Assembly: GCF_023973825.1 (NCBI RefSeq)
Contig: NC_090121.1
Coordinates: 826,001 to 890,000 of the forward strand
Source of the DNA: Plasmodium brasilianum
Lineage: Eukaryota; Apicomplexa; Aconoidasida; Haemosporida; Plasmodiidae
Reading direction: 5' to 3'
Length of the DNA stretch: 64,000 nucleotides
The position numbers and the translations under genes were made by a program. Shown here in pieces: positions 46,543-59,086 of this stretch. The notes beneath the pieces were generated by a model. That model did no database searches, was not told the DNA's origin, and worked only from the letters and a program-made list of their open reading frames with translations. Each line of letters begins with the position of its first letter. Positions within the stretch are counted from its first letter, which is position 1.

Positions 46543-48705
46543 ATGGATGATAAGGAATGCAAATTAAGCATAGAAGAAACAAACAAATTAAGAGAAAAGT
46601 TAGGCTTGAAAATGTTACAGATTGAAGGAAAGGGAAAAAAAAAATGTAGTACTGGTGATGAAAAAAATGGGGATAATAAAAAGAAATTACATAACACAAA
46701 TAAAAATAGGAAAAATAGTGAACAGGGAGAAAATAAAGGGAGAAAAAAAAATTATGTAAAAGACAAAGAGCAGATAGCAGGAAAGGAGGAAAAAGGAGAA
46801 GAAGAAAAAGGAGAAGCCGAAAAACAAAAGCAAACGCATATTCAGGAGGAAACGAACACAGCAAAAACGATAAGTGCAGAATTTAAGGACGATATAAATG
46901 ATGTAGAAAAATGGGTAAATAAAACGAGAAATACCATGAATAAGAGACTTGCACAGGAGGGCATAAAATATAGTGATGATGAGGATGAAGATGAAGAGGA
47001 AAATGAGGAAGAAAATGAAAATAAAAGTAAAAATAAAAAAAAAAAAAAAGTACAAAAAAAAGAAATAAAAAAGCGGAACAAAACGAATGATTTTGTAAGT
47101 AATGTAAAGGTAGAACACAAAAACGAAGACATAACGGGTGATAATATGATTTTGACTTTAAAAGATACGAATGTTTTAAATAACGAAGAAGAAGACTGCT
47201 TAATAAATGAAGAATTGAAAAAACAAAATGTGCAAAATATACTTTCAAAAAACGATGATAGTTTTTGGAATAAAAATTTCTATAACCCGTTGTCTTATTA
47301 TGATGATACTAGTAAGAAGGTAGAGGACAATTCTTCCATCCGTATGATCCCAAAGTATGAAGATGAAAAATATTCTTTCAATGTTAATATAAAATATGAT
47401 CAAAATGATCAAAGTAGCCGAAATGATGGGAAAAGCAAAATACCAGCTAATGATAAAGGAATGACAAAAGAAGAGAAAGAATTGAAAAAGGGAAGCTCTA
47501 ATAAGAAAAAAGAACAAGTGAAAGAGGAGCAAAAAACAGTAGATACCGATATATTCAAATTAAAGAAAAGAAAAATTAAAAATATAAGTAGAAGAAAAAA
47601 GGAAGAAGATGCTTGGGATTTTCTCTATGATGACGAACCAAGGGAAGAAGACCAACATAGAAAGTTTGGAAAAGAAAACGAAGAGGAGAATATAGGACAG
47701 AGCAGAGAACCGTATGGAGGGGAGTATGTTGAACAGACCGAAAGGACAGATATCGACCGCGATAGTATCGTAGATGATGTTATTAAAAAAATAAAGGAGG
47801 AACAAATGCACATAAAATTCAACTATTTCGATAATATAATGAGTGAAAACGAAGAAGAAAATGAATTATATGAACTTTTGGAAAAGGGGAATAATTTTAA
47901 AAAAAGAAAAAAGGAAAACAATTATCAGAATGAACTCTTAAAATATATAGTTATAAATGATGAAGGGAACAAAATAAATGATGATAAAAATAATAATGAT
48001 ATTATAAAATTAACAAATGCATCAGAATTTTGTAAAAATATATCATTACCATTAGATATAAATGAAAGTGAAAAAAATTCAAAATTTAAAAAAAATGAAA
48101 AGAGTGTGGGACATATGGACGAAGACCAGGATAGTAGCGTATATCATCATTCTAAAAAAAATAATGAAAATAAATTAATAAATACATATAACGAAGTTAA
48201 TGACTGGATCAAAAATGGAGAAAAAAAAGATTCAAAAAAAAAAAAAAAAATTGATAACGATCTCAGTGACGACATGGATGATGAAAATGATGATCTTTCA
48301 CAAGATGGAGTGTCTGAAATTTTTAATGAAATAAAACTAGATGAAGGGTTATATGGTGCTTTAGAATATTTAAAAACAAAGGGGGAATTAAATATAGAAG
48401 ATAAGATATATAGAAATCCTGAAAACAAACCTTTACATATGTCAACTGATAAAAATGATATAAAATTAGATTATAAAAATGACGCAGGAAAAGTGATGAC
48501 TCCGAAAGAAACCTTTCGATATATATCATGGATTTTTCATGGAAAAAAACAAGGTAAAAATAAATTAGAAAAAAAAATAAAAAGAATGGAAATGGAACGA
48601 AGATTTAAAGAAAACCCAATAGATTCCTTACCAACCTTAAATGTTTTGAAAAAATATCAACAAGTACAAAAAAAATCTTTTTTCACCTTGTCAAGCAATA
48701 ATTAA
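46543..48705 (+). CDS. SART1: SART1/Snu66 family, U4/U6.U5 tri-snRNP-associated protein 1
   Basis: Tri-snRNP component required for spliceosome assembly. The N-terminus has the family hallmark LSIEETNKLREKLGLK (residues 8-23). The C-terminus has SEIFNEIKLDEGLYGALEYL followed by VMTPKETFRYISWIFHGKKQ and GKNKLEKKIKRM, matching the conserved SART1 end (LtpKEaFR.LSh.FHGK.pGK.K.EKr.kk), then LPTLNVLKKYQQVQKKSFF. The middle contains VEKWVNKTRN, DAWDFLYDDEP and EVNDWIKNG and long Lys/Glu/Asp-rich stretches. 720 aa is close to the human length. Single exon; the first ATG lies just before the hallmark, so the start is secure. SPF30, which helps recruit the tri-snRNP, lies about 5 kb downstream on the other strand. 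Confidence 0.93.
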   Translation: MDDKECKLSIEETNKLREKLGLKMLQIEGKGKKKCSTGDEKNGDNKKKLHNTNKNRKNSEQGENKGRKKNYVKDKEQIAGKEEKGEEEKGEAEKQKQTHIQEETNTAKTISAEFKDDINDVEKWVNKTRNTMNKRLAQEGIKYSDDEDEDEEENEEENENKSKNKKKKKVQKKEIKKRNKTNDFVSNVKVEHKNEDITGDNMILTLKDTNVLNNEEEDCLINEELKKQNVQNILSKNDDSFWNKNFYNPLSYYDDTSKKVEDNSSIRMIPKYEDEKYSFNVNIKYDQNDQSSRNDGKSKIPANDKGMTKEEKELKKGSSNKKKEQVKEEQKTVDTDIFKLKKRKIKNISRRKKEEDAWDFLYDDEPREEDQHRKFGKENEEENIGQSREPYGGEYVEQTERTDIDRDSIVDDVIKKIKEEQMHIKFNYFDNIMSENEEENELYELLEKGNNFKKRKKENNYQNELLKYIVINDEGNKINDDKNNNDIIKLTNASEFCKNISLPLDINESEKNSKFKKNEKSVGHMDEDQDSSVYHHSKKNNENKLINTYNEVNDWIKNGEKKDSKKKKKIDNDLSDDMDDENDDLSQDGVSEIFNEIKLDEGLYGALEYLKTKGELNIEDKIYRNPENKPLHMSTDKNDIKLDYKNDAGKVMTPKETFRYISWIFHGKKQGKNKLEKKIKRMEMERRFKENPIDSLPTLNVLKKYQQVQKKSFFTLSSNN

Positions 48706-48807
48706 GTGAAAACCCTTTGCTGTCCCTTGCGGATCAACAAAATGGCTACCGCTGACTATTCTTGGAGATATACGCGTATATAACATAATATACGTACGTG
48801 CATATAC

Positions 48808-48853
<46 letters not shown>

Positions 48854-49616
48854 ACATATATGTATGTGTATGTATGTGCGTGCGTTTATATGTTTGACCG
48901 TTTGCCTTTTTTTCCCATGTGGTATATCTTTCTCTCGCCTTTGTTTATTTAACACTTTTTGTGATTTTTTCAAACCCTTCTTTATGGCACATCGATCTTA
49001 TTTGTACATTTTTGCATTTTTGCTTTTTTGTATTTCAATAATTATTTTCATTAAAAAAGCAAATTATTTTTTAATCATTTTTGTTTATCAATGAATTTCA
49101 GTAATTTTATTTTATTTTATTATTATTTTTTTTTTTTCCAGCCATATTTGGGCCATTTATGTACCTTGTTCATATTTTTTTTTTTTTTTTTTTTTATAAA
49201 ATATATTATATTTTCCCTTTTTAACTGTTTTTACGCATCCCTTATTTGTTCCTTTTTACCCTCCTTTTTTTTAGTATAAAAAAGAAAAAAGTTTTACATA
49301 TTTCAATAGTTGTACTTCGGTACTACATTTCCAATTCTTGCACTTGTATTTAAATGTCTACTGTTGTTACTGTTGTATTTATTTTATGAATAAACTATTA
49401 AAAAAGTATTCTTAAAAATTCACAAAATTAAAAAAATTTTTCATTTTAACATAAATTTTAATTTTCATTTTAATTTGCATTTTTATTATTTTTCTTTTAT
49501 CTTTCATTTTTATCGTTATAATGGAAACGCACACATCCTATCCATTTTGCACACGTCAAATGGGGGGAGGTGTAGCTCGTTGTTCTTTTTTTTTTTTTCT
49601 CCTTCTTTACCATCGT
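48706..49616. other. Convergent intergenic region
   Basis: Between the SART1 stop (+) and the TFIIH p62 stop (-). It contains a 40-base TA run near 48809-48848, poly-T tracts at 49122-49138 and 49171-49195, and T-rich sequence. No gene recognised. Confidence 0.6.
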
Positions 49617-52354
49617 CTAGGCCTTTTTCCTTTTTTCTTCTATGTATTTATGAAGTTTTTCATTAAATTTTTTGCAAATACTAATTTGCTCAAACAAATG
49701 AATTAATAAAGGTTTCCCCATAATTAATACGCTGTTATACTCTTCCTGCAAGAATAAAGATATTGTGTAAAGGGAAAATATGTGTATAACGTGGTCTGAT
49801 AAGCGTACATAAAATGATCACTCATGGTAAATGTTCATTCGTCCATTTTATAAAGCTGTCACGTGTACGTGTAAATCCACACGGGTAGATACAAATAAAA
49901 CTGCCATAGTACGTGTATATACTTCCAATAGCACACAAATAAACGTGCACACACATGTACATTCGTGTGCATGCGCAGGATCACTACTTCACGCAGTACC
50001 TGCTTGGCCTGTATTTCGTCCTTAATTCTGGACAAGTTTTCCAGGATTTTATTTCTCTTGTTTTGCTCAGGAATGTATGAGGTGTAAAAAAGGTTAAGTA
50101 AATAATTTATTTTCATATGATAGTCTTTTACAATATCAAGAATGTGCTGGTCGTATTCTATTGTTCCAATTAGCAACGACTGATTGTTCTGACACTTCTT
50201 TGTATTTAAAACGAATAAATGTCTACCTGTGGAAGTATAAAAATTGAGTTGAAAAAAAAAGATATACATTTTACATTTTATTACTTTTAAATGTTATATC
50301 TTTTTTTAAAATTTTATTTCTTTTTTTTATATTTTATATCTTTTTTTAAAATTTTATTTCTTTTCTTTAAATTTTATATATTTTTTCTAAATTGTATTAC
50401 TTTTCTTTAAATTTTATATATTTTTTCTAAATTTTACTTCTTTTTTTTATATTTTACATCTTTTTTTAAATTGTATTACTTTTCTTTAAATTTTATAAAT
50501 TTTTACTAAATTTTACTTCTTTTTTTTTTTTTTTTTTTTTTAATTTCTTCTTTCTTTTTACGCCAGTTGTGGCGTATATGCAATACCTATGTTGTAGAGG
50601 TCGGAATAATTTTTTTTGCTCGATGGTCTGTTATTTTTCAAGTCTTGCATAAAGGCTGGAAAATGTTTGTTCAGATAATTTTTATTTTCTGACAATTCGT
50701 TATTCGTATATTCCTTATGAGATAAACTTTTTTTTTTATTTTCCAAATTGAAATGTAACTCTTTTTTTTCTTGTACAGGATTTAAATCCGTGTCCTCAAC
50801 TTTATTTTTTAAATCATCATAAAATTTGTCTAAAGTAAATTTTTTATCCTTAATCATACTTATACAATAATTATTAAATTTGTTTATTAATAAGTTAAGC
50901 GAGTTGTTATTTTTAATTAATTTTTCATTGGTAAATACACCAAACCCTTCAACATTTTCCTCATTAAAATAATAATTATTTTTAAAAAGTATATTTTTTC
51001 TATTATACGATTTGGTTGATAGGTATTCTTTTAAAATACATTTTTCTAAAGTCCCTTTAATGTCTTGGTTTAAATTTTCTACATTATATGATAAATTTTC
51101 AAAAGAATTTTCTTCTTTTATATTTAAAAAATTTTTATTTCCCATAATTTCTTTTTCATTTTTATCATAAAAAAATAAATGACTATATTTATTGTTAAAT
51201 AGAAAAAACCAAAATTTACTTTCATTTAGGATGTTATTTTCAGTATAATAATCATACAGCTTTTTCAATTCTGTATTTTCTGATAATATTAATTTACTTA
51301 ATTCTTTATTTATTTCAACACTTTTAGAATTCTTCTGTTCTTCTGTTATATATATTGGTTCTTTTAAAATATTTGTATCTGCACTTAAACCAACGTTCCT
51401 ATGTTCATATATATCATTTTTATGTAATTTATAAAATTCTTCTTTGTCTAGTATATTGTTTTCTATACACATATCATATAAACTTTTTAAGCGCGTATCT
51501 GATTCAAGCACTTTATTTAATGCATTAAAACAATCATTTTTATTTAAATTTTTATCATTCTCATTATCATTATTCTCATCACTGCTACTGTGAAGGTAAG
51601 GTATTACTTTATTTTTTTCTATTTCTTCATATTTTTCTTCCACATTTTTTGGTTTTTCTCCCTTGGACTTGCTGCCATGGTGAGGGGGTATGTCTATTCG
51701 ACCTTCAGTATTTTTTCCCCTTGCACTTCTGACATTATCGTTACTGTCAACATTGTTATCGCTACCGCTAATCCTTTTCTCATTATTGCCTGTGTTAATT
51801 TCTCTACCTCCTATGTTATTTGCAGCATCGCCAACGTTGTTTGCTCCACCGCCAACCTTGTGGAGTTCCTTTTTTCTATCACTGCTTATATTCTTATATT
51901 CCTCACTGCCATCAATTACTTCTTCGTCCTCAAATACTTTGTATTTACCACTTAAAAGATTTAAGTTAAAATCTATGTACAGATGACTCTTTAAATTCCC
52001 TTTATTTAAATAATTAATTAGATCTGATACACTGTTATAATCCTTGTCATTAAAAAATTCAAAAATGTATAATTCTGTATTGTTGTAATCATGAAAACAA
52101 AAATTATTTTTAATAGTTCTTATAGCAAAAGAGAAACGTATTTTTTTTGTTTTTTTAGACTTTTCTGTTTTTCTCCAACTTAGGATACAAACCTTTAGAT
52201 CTATATCATCAATAAGAAAAAGCGAGTTACTGTCAACCTTTACCTTTTTCGTTTTTTCAGATATAAAAATAAAATATTTGTTTGTTATATATAACTCCCC
52301 TTTTTCATTGTTATACAGCACTTCGAACATGTCTACAATCTTTTCTTCCTCCAT
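49617..52354 (-). CDS. TFB1: TFIIH core subunit p62/Tfb1, three exons
   Basis: Structural subunit of TFIIH (RNA polymerase II initiation and nucleotide-excision repair). Exons: 52354-50587, 50226-50000 and 49745-49617; phases 1+2 and 0 fit and give 707 aa. The N-terminal PH-like domain is at about 1-118 (GELYITNKYFIFISEKTKKV, CILSWRK, IRFSFAIRT, YIFEFFND). Two BSD-like modules follow: DTRLKSLYDMCIENNILDKE (about 285-310) and NTELKKLYDYYTENNILNES with FWFFLFNNKYS (about 358-392). Exons 2 and 3 add the helical C-terminus (IVKDYHMKINYLLNLFY, NKILENLSRIKDEIQAKQ, EEYNSVLIMGKPLLIHLFEQ). Low-complexity Asn/Lys/Glu inserts lie at about 150-280. Intron 1 carries T-rich tandem repeats of about 30 bp. 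Without exons 2 and 3 the gene would look artificially short (598 aa). Confidence 0.85.
50280..50540. repeat. T-rich ~30-bp tandem repeat in TFB1 intron 1
   Basis: Degenerate units alternating TTTAAATTTTATATATTTTT and CTAAATTTTACTTC-type segments, about eight to nine copies. They occupy most of the 360-bp intron. Confidence 0.75.
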
Positions 52355-53731
52355 TGTAGCTATATATATGCTCTCCTCGTTCTGCGTTATGTGTGCTCCT
52401 TGCTCTTGTTCTGGGTGATGTATGTTTCTTGTTCTCTTCGCTTTTTTTAATTTATTTTTCTTTCCTTAAAGTTCAAGGACTTGTCATGCGTATTTTATTT
52501 ATATCATAATTGAGCTTCCTTTATTCAAATAACTTTCTGTCCTTTTTCATTTCACCACTTTGCTATTTACGCTTAAATAAGTGTATCCGTTCATACAAAT
52601 ACATATACATATATATACATAAATATATCCATAGACGCATATCTACTCACACATGAGCATATATACACGCGTTAACATAAAAAGTTTAATTCTAATTTTT
52701 TATTTTCGAAGTAGTATATGTATACGAAATTTCACTTCAGAGATGCTCAACTATATAACACTGCTTTTTTTTTTCGGACATTCGAGAGTATGTTTTCTTC
52801 ACTCTTTCTAAAGGAAAAATAATTATGCGTACTCATTATATACGCGCATGCGTATATGCATATATATATATATATATATATATAAATATATATATATAAA
52901 TTATATATATTTTTTATTTATTTATTTATGTAAATATATTTATATGTATACCTCCAATTAACACAGTTTTACACCTCTGCGAAAATATGTACCATCGAGG
53001 TGAAGCAGTTAATTGAAATGCGAAAAAAAAATTTTGAGAAAATGCCTACATAACATGTATACATATGCTTATAAATATGTTCATGCATAAAAACATATAA
53101 CAGCACTATGCACTATTTGATATATGAACATAAGTCTCCTGAGAATTTAAAAAGAAGGCTTTATTTTATAAAGGCTTAAAATTAAGGGTTGTGTTCATCA
53201 TAAATTTTTTATTTTATTTTTCCTTTGTAATTATTTATTAAAAGAATTAAATTAACTTCGGCTTTTAAATGAAATGAACAAAAAAAATGCAGCAAAAATT
53301 ATGAATTCATTTAGCAAAAATTATGAATAAATATAGTAAAAATTATGAATAAATATAGTAAAAATTATGAATAAATATATAGTAAAAATTATGAATAAAT
53401 ATAGTAAAAATTATAAAACAATGTAACATAAATTAAAAAAAAAAAAAGAACAAAATTTATGCAATGATGTATCAAAAGATTAAAAAAAGAGCCCCTGTGG
53501 AATGTATCCCTCATTCGATTTCAAATGTATGAACAAAATACCGTTTTATCAAAAAAAATCCATTTGCCCACAAATAGTACAGTAATTAATATATATATGG
53601 GCTTCCGCTATATATATATATATATATATATGTAAGAACGTACTATGCCTTTTATACAAATAAAGTATGTAGAAATGTATAAGCTAGGAACAACCATGAT
53701 ATATGGACTTGCAAAGTGCCGATTGGTAGTT
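52355..53731. other. Intergenic region upstream of TFB1
   Basis: TFB1 promoter side and SPF30 3' flank. It contains TA runs (52859-52910, 53590-53632) and about six copies of a 21-bp unit AAAATTATGAATAAATATAG at 53295-53415. The + strand ORF near 53645-53830 is antisense to the SPF30 end and was not accepted. No gene recognised. Confidence 0.6.
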
Positions 53732-54910
53732 TTACTCTTCATTATCATTGCAATCAAATTTTCTTCTAATATTAAAATTGGATGGATTGTTTTTATACTC
53801 AATATTTTCCACTTTTTTATGTGTTACTAAAAGGTGTTTACTTTTATTTACAGCTTTTTCGTGAAAAGATCGCCATTGCTGTGTTTTATTAGCAAACTCT
53901 TGATTTATTAGTTCATTTTTTTGCTTTTTTTTTAAGGCAATTCTTTTCTTTTTTTTTTTTATTTTAACTTTTAATGTATCATTTTCTTTTATTATTAAAT
54001 TTTCGGGTATTTTATATCCAGCTGGGGTCACAATTTCTTTAATTTTTTTTTTTTTTTTAATTCTTACCTGATCATTCTTTACATATTCGCTATTGTTGTA
54101 GCCAATGTACGTAATCAAATATGAATCTCCTGTGTTTTTCGAAATTATGCAATCATACCATTGCCTAACAGGGGGGGAGGGAAAAAAAAAAAAAAATACA
54201 GATACATACACATATGTAGGGAAAAAAAAAGGCATAATGAATATATATATATATGTATATGTATATGCCACAAATTTGCACATATGATGCTATCATATGC
54301 ACAATCAATTTTTCATTTTACCCGTCTTTTTTATATAAGGCCTGGAATTGGTTGTTTTCTGACAAGGCGGATTCATGCAGAATTTCGTTTAGTTGAACAT
54401 AATTTTTTGGTATCATAATTTTTTCATTATTTTCATAAATGCTGATTAATAATTGCTCAGTATTATCTTCTATAGCTACATTTTCTATTAGTCCATACAT
54501 TTTCTTATTCTCGTATATCAAGCTACAAGTTCTACCAATAATTGCAGTAGATTCGTTACTAATATCTTCATGAATACTTCTATGATGTTGTTCTTTGCTC
54601 TGATCCAGTTCGTTCTTATCCTCATCATCTACTTTGTCTAGAGGATTATAAAATGTAGAATGTTGAAGCAAAAAACAGGGGAAAAAATAAGAGAAAATAT
54701 GGGGAGAAAAAATGGATGACAGAATGACGCAAAAGAAGGTGAAGTCATATTAATAGAGTTGCCCTTCTTTCAAGTTACACATGTTGAGAAGTTAATAATA
54801 ACATGAATGCATTTATATTTTTCTATTCCTTTATTTTCAATAATGTATACATATATCGTATGTATGTATGTATGTATGTATGTAAGTATGTATGTATGTA
54901 TGTAAGTATG

Positions 54911-54941
<31 letters not shown>

Positions 54942-55531
54942 GTATGTATGTATGTATGTATGTATGTAAGTATGTATGTATGTATGTATGTATGTATGCA
55001 CACGTTCGCTTCTACATATTATTTTCTTACTTTGTTTTTTATAGTTAATCAAATCACGAGTCAAGTTTATAACTTCTATCATGTCACATTCTAATTTTTT
55101 CAAATTTTTTATTTGGTCATTTTCCTCATTTCCTGCTTGCTCGTATTTTCCTATTTCACCACGCACCAACGCGAGCTGCTTATCGTACTCATTTATTTTT
55201 TCCTAAAATGAGAAAAAAGGATATGCATAAATGTAGTAAGGTTTCGAAGCGGTAAAGCGGTAAGACAGCAAAACGGCAAAATGGTAAACCATCAAAGTTG
55301 TACAGTGTTGACATATTGCATATTATGGAAGCTTTTTTCCCTCCAAAAAAAAAAAAAAAAATATAACTATAACAACTCACAGAACACTGCTTGCGGTATT
55401 GGAACAACAAAATGTTGCTACCATTCAGATGACATATAAACATAATTTTTGGAGTTAAATGAACGTGAATAAATGTAAGTAAACGAATATAATACCTCTA
55501 ACCCTTCCAACGTTTCATTAAATTCATCCAT
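53732..55531 (-). CDS. SMNDC1: Survival of motor neuron-related splicing factor 30 (SPF30/SMNDC1), four exons
   Basis: Tudor-domain splicing factor that helps dock the U4/U6.U5 tri-snRNP. Exons: 55531-55496, 55202-55031, 54637-54322 and 54164-53732; phases fit and give 318 aa. The N-terminus (EKINEYDKQLALVRGEIGKY... KKLECDMIEVINLTRDLINY) matches the SPF30 coiled-coil start with its LkKDLqEVIeLTkdLl motif. The Tudor-like section includes IGRTCSLIYENKKMYGLIEN and WYDCIISKNTGDSYLITYIG. The conserved C-terminal block is KIPENLIIKENDTLKVKIKK then KKKRIALKKKQKNELINQEF and NKTQQWRSFHEKA. A TATG tetranucleotide array fills part of intron 2. A donor-like GTAAGAAT in exon 4 is followed by an AG 31 nt later, but removing it would create a stop. 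Confidence 0.84.
54861..54998. repeat. (TATG)n microsatellite in SPF30 intron 2
   Basis: About 34 tetranucleotide units of TATG, with TAAG variants every few repeats. It lies wholly within the intron 54638-55030. Confidence 0.93.
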
Positions 55532-56829
55532 TGTTTAGTCTTATTGGCTACACAAGTTAATAAATAAGAAGATTTCAAAGTTACAATGTAACTGTAGTAA
55601 GTCTTACGGCAAATGTCAAATAAAGGTATTTACATAATTGTACTCATGAACATGTATATATTTACTTCTTTCTTTTTTTAAAACAAAGCATCAATAGTGC
55701 AAAGTGAAACAATCGTTATTCGTCAATGCTAGTCCTTTATTGTACGTATATATTGCTTTGTATTTATTGCTTTTTACTTTATGCTTTTTATTTATTAGTT
55801 TTTATTTTTTTCTTCTCAATGGTTACTATACATGTATTTAATTTTTTCTTTTATTCCTTTAAAAATAAAAATTTTGTTAATAACACTCATTTATAGCTTG
55901 CGTTTAGTCTTTCCTTAACCTCTTTATTTTTTTTTAAATGCGAAGAATCAAAAAAAAAAAAAAAAAAAAAGTAAACCAAAGAAAACAGGCAAAACAATCA
56001 AAACAAATAAAACGAATAAAACAAATAAAATGAATAAAATAAATAAAACAAATAAAACAAATAAAACGAATAAAACGAATAAAACGAATAAAACAAATAA
56101 AACGAATAAAACAAATAAAACGAATAAAACAAGTAAAACGAATATAACAAATAAAACAAAATAGCAAATTAATTGTTTTGTTAATAGTCATACGTTTGAA
56201 AATTACGTGAAAATACAATATTTTACGCAAAAATACTTTTTGAAAAAAAAAAATAATGAAATTGCTATAAATTAAATAAACAGCTATTTGAATTTACGTA
56301 TTATTTTGCTAATTTATTTTGATGTTATTTACTGTAAGAGCTTTTTTATTTTTCGTTTTTCATTCTTCACTTTTAATTTTACATTTTTCTTTTTTTATTT
56401 TCATTTCATTTTTTCTCTTCATTTGGTTCTTTTCCCTTTTTGTACGATTTTTCGACCTAATAACGAAAAAATGTTTTCTCGTTTCCCGTAAATTTCATAT
56501 TGTTAAGAGAAAATGAAACCCCATAGGAAGTTAAAATGAAAAAAAGTTTTTTAGAGGTCTCATTGAAGTTGTAACTCTAAAGTTTGCACATAAGTGGATA
56601 CGTATATAGATGTGTATGTATATATATATATGTATACTTTTGTGCGTATACACCTCTGTATACATAGGTATACGTGTTTTTGCACATATTCAGTATTAAA
56701 AATATGAGGGGGAAAAGGTTATAGGAAACAATAGGTACAGGCTGAACTTTTAACGACTATTTGTCACGTCTGAAATGTATTACTCCTGAATGGGTTGCTA
56801 TTATATATATATATATATGCATAGAAATT

Positions 56830-56876
<47 letters not shown>

Positions 56877-58953
56877 TATATACGTTTATACGCCCATACA
56901 CAGAAGGCTAAGGGATATAGTTCAACGCACAAATTTGTTCAATTCACCTTATTGTGTACAATTTTTTCCTCTTAACCCATTTGTTAGTTCCATAATAGTC
57001 AAAATGAATATAGTCCTATTATTCGACTTTTTAAAATATGTTCAATAAGTATATAAAAATAGGAAAGATGTAACAAATAATTAATCCTCCCCTTACTAAC
57101 GAATCATATTTTTTTCTATCCTTCCTTATAAGGAAAATAGGAAAAAAAAAAAATATAGCGTGAATGAAATAATAAATTAATAGCAACTGCTCACCTCATC
57201 TGAATTTTGGTGTCTACTATTTTAAGGGATTACCATTTTTTTTTTTTTTTGAACTCATCTTGTGATGGAATTAAAGGAGAATAGGGGAAGGAAACGGGAA
57301 TGATTTTTGTGTAAGAGTTAGTAGAAATTAATGTGTTGTTTTCTCATTTTTTATTTTTTTTCTCATTTTTTATTTTTTTTTTCATTTTTTATTTTTTTTC
57401 CCATTTTTCATTTTTTTTCCCATTTTTTATTTTTTTTCCCATTTTTCATTTTTTTTCCCATTTTTTATTTTTTTTCCCATTTTTCATTTTTTTTCCCATT
57501 TTTCATTTTTTTTCCTATTTGTTTACTTTTTTTCCTATTTGTTTACTACTTTACTTTTCTTACTTCGTTATCCTTCTTGTTACCAGAGCAGTCTAAAGCT
57601 TAGGCGAACGTTACTCCTAAAATGTGCGTAATTACTACTATCACTGTTGTCATAATATACATATACACTTTGCATTTTATCTAGGGTAAGAAACATTGAG
57701 TGCATAAAATTTATAAGTAAAAATTAATGATGTTGAAATGATTGTTTACTCGCAAAATAATAATTCATTTTGTTTAAGAAAAAAAAAAAAAAAATTATGT
57801 TTAAACTTTTTCTACCAGACATTTGAAAATCACTGAGCATTTAAATTTTTGCGCAAAATGAATATAGTTTTTTGTATATTTTTATTGTCGTTGTTATAGT
57901 TATAGTTATTGTTGTTAAGATAAAATACCGTTTCCTTTTATTTGTACAAATCTTCTATTTCCAAATATGAATTTATAAAAAAAAAAAAAAAAAAAGGAAA
58001 AGGAAAATCTAAAAGGAAAACTAGTGGCCTCCTCTCAGGTACAACAGAAACGTTTTACTATGAATATTTAAAAAATAGGAAATTCAAAAAATGAAAAAAA
58101 TTAAAATTTGAACTTTAATGTATACATTATGTGTAAATGTAATTTAAAAGGATAGAAAAAATAAAAACTTAAGTAACTCTTAAACTTCCATGGCAATGTT
58201 GGAAAAGTAAAAAAATGAGTTTTTCTCCTTAATTCGTATATTTTGTTTTATCCGCATTATTTTTTTGTTCTATCTGCATTACTTTTTCGTTCTATATTCA
58301 CTATATTTTTTCCTATTTTTTTTATATTTATTTATTTTTTTTTTTTTATATTTATCGAAGTTCACTTGCACTTCCATATATCTCCGTTCCGTGTGAACGA
58401 TATATAACATGTTTGCCAGGTCGTTAAAAGGGAAACACACCATCCCAATTTATTTGAAGTTACAAAGTATATGAACACCTTAATAGATAAAATAAGAGAA
58501 AAAAAATAAATAAAAAAAAAAATAATAATAATAATAATAATAAAAGAAATAAACGGCTAAATAGATAAGCAGTAACCAAATGCACTATTTTCCGCGATAC
58601 GGAAAAATAAAATAATTCTTAATTGGTCGGGTAAACAGATAAACGAATAAACTGTAATAATTGAATAGGAATAAGTAGGTGCGAATAAACATACGGTAAT
58701 ATATAAATGACGACTGACTGAGCACCGCCTGATAGGCATAATAACACTCTATCATGAAAAAGAAAGTGCAATCTGCTTTGAGAAGAATAATTTCCCCTTC
58801 TATGTTATGAATAATCAAGGCAGGGAAAGACCATTCTTAAAAAAGAAAGCAATAGATATGTACATATATGGATATATAGATCTATGAATTTACGGACTGA
58901 TACTCAGTTAGGTACACGCACATATAGAGTTATACATATCCCCCCCCACACAC

Positions 58954-58985
<32 letters not shown>

Positions 58986-59086
58986 GTATACATACATAGA
59001 AAGGTGGATAGAAAATCGAGAGGGGCATGAGTGCTGCTAGGTTCGTGGGCATATACCATAGTCAGTTCTCTAGAGAAACCAAAAAA
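55532..59086. other. 3.5-kb intergenic region between SPF30 and the lectin-EGF gene (divergent promoters)
   Basis: Contains a 9-bp (A/G)AATAAAAC array (55985-56160), TA runs (56803-56872), a 19-bp CCCATTTTTCATTTTTTTT array (57340-57535), poly-A tracts and a TA-rich block 58950-59000. A less A+T-biased island at about 58366-58830, with two inverted repeats and a 77-codon - strand ORF, stands out and is listed separately. Confidence 0.55.
58555..58830. other. Compositionally unusual island, possible ncRNA or small - strand ORF
   Basis: Within very A+T-rich surroundings this stretch has near-balanced, non-repetitive sequence. It contains the perfect hairpin TTTTCCG-CGATA-CGGAAAA at 58589-58607. 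On the - strand, 58818-58585 is a 77-codon non-repetitive ORF (MIIHNIEGEIILLKADCTFF...TRPIKNYFIFPYRGK). Segments ATGACGA and repeated CTGA near 58707-58735 resemble C/D snoRNA boxes loosely. It could be a structured 5' UTR element, ncRNA or small gene; the type is undecided. Confidence 0.35.

Noticed and set aside
46687..47248. Phe/Ser-rich - strand ORFs opposite SART1
   Set aside because: Antisense of Lys/Glu-rich coding sequence; SART1 signatures fix the + strand.
54037..54067. Possible 31-nt intron in SPF30 exon 4 (GTAAGAAT...TTAAAG)
   Set aside because: Too short, and its removal would place an immediate TGA; reading through keeps the conserved C-terminus.
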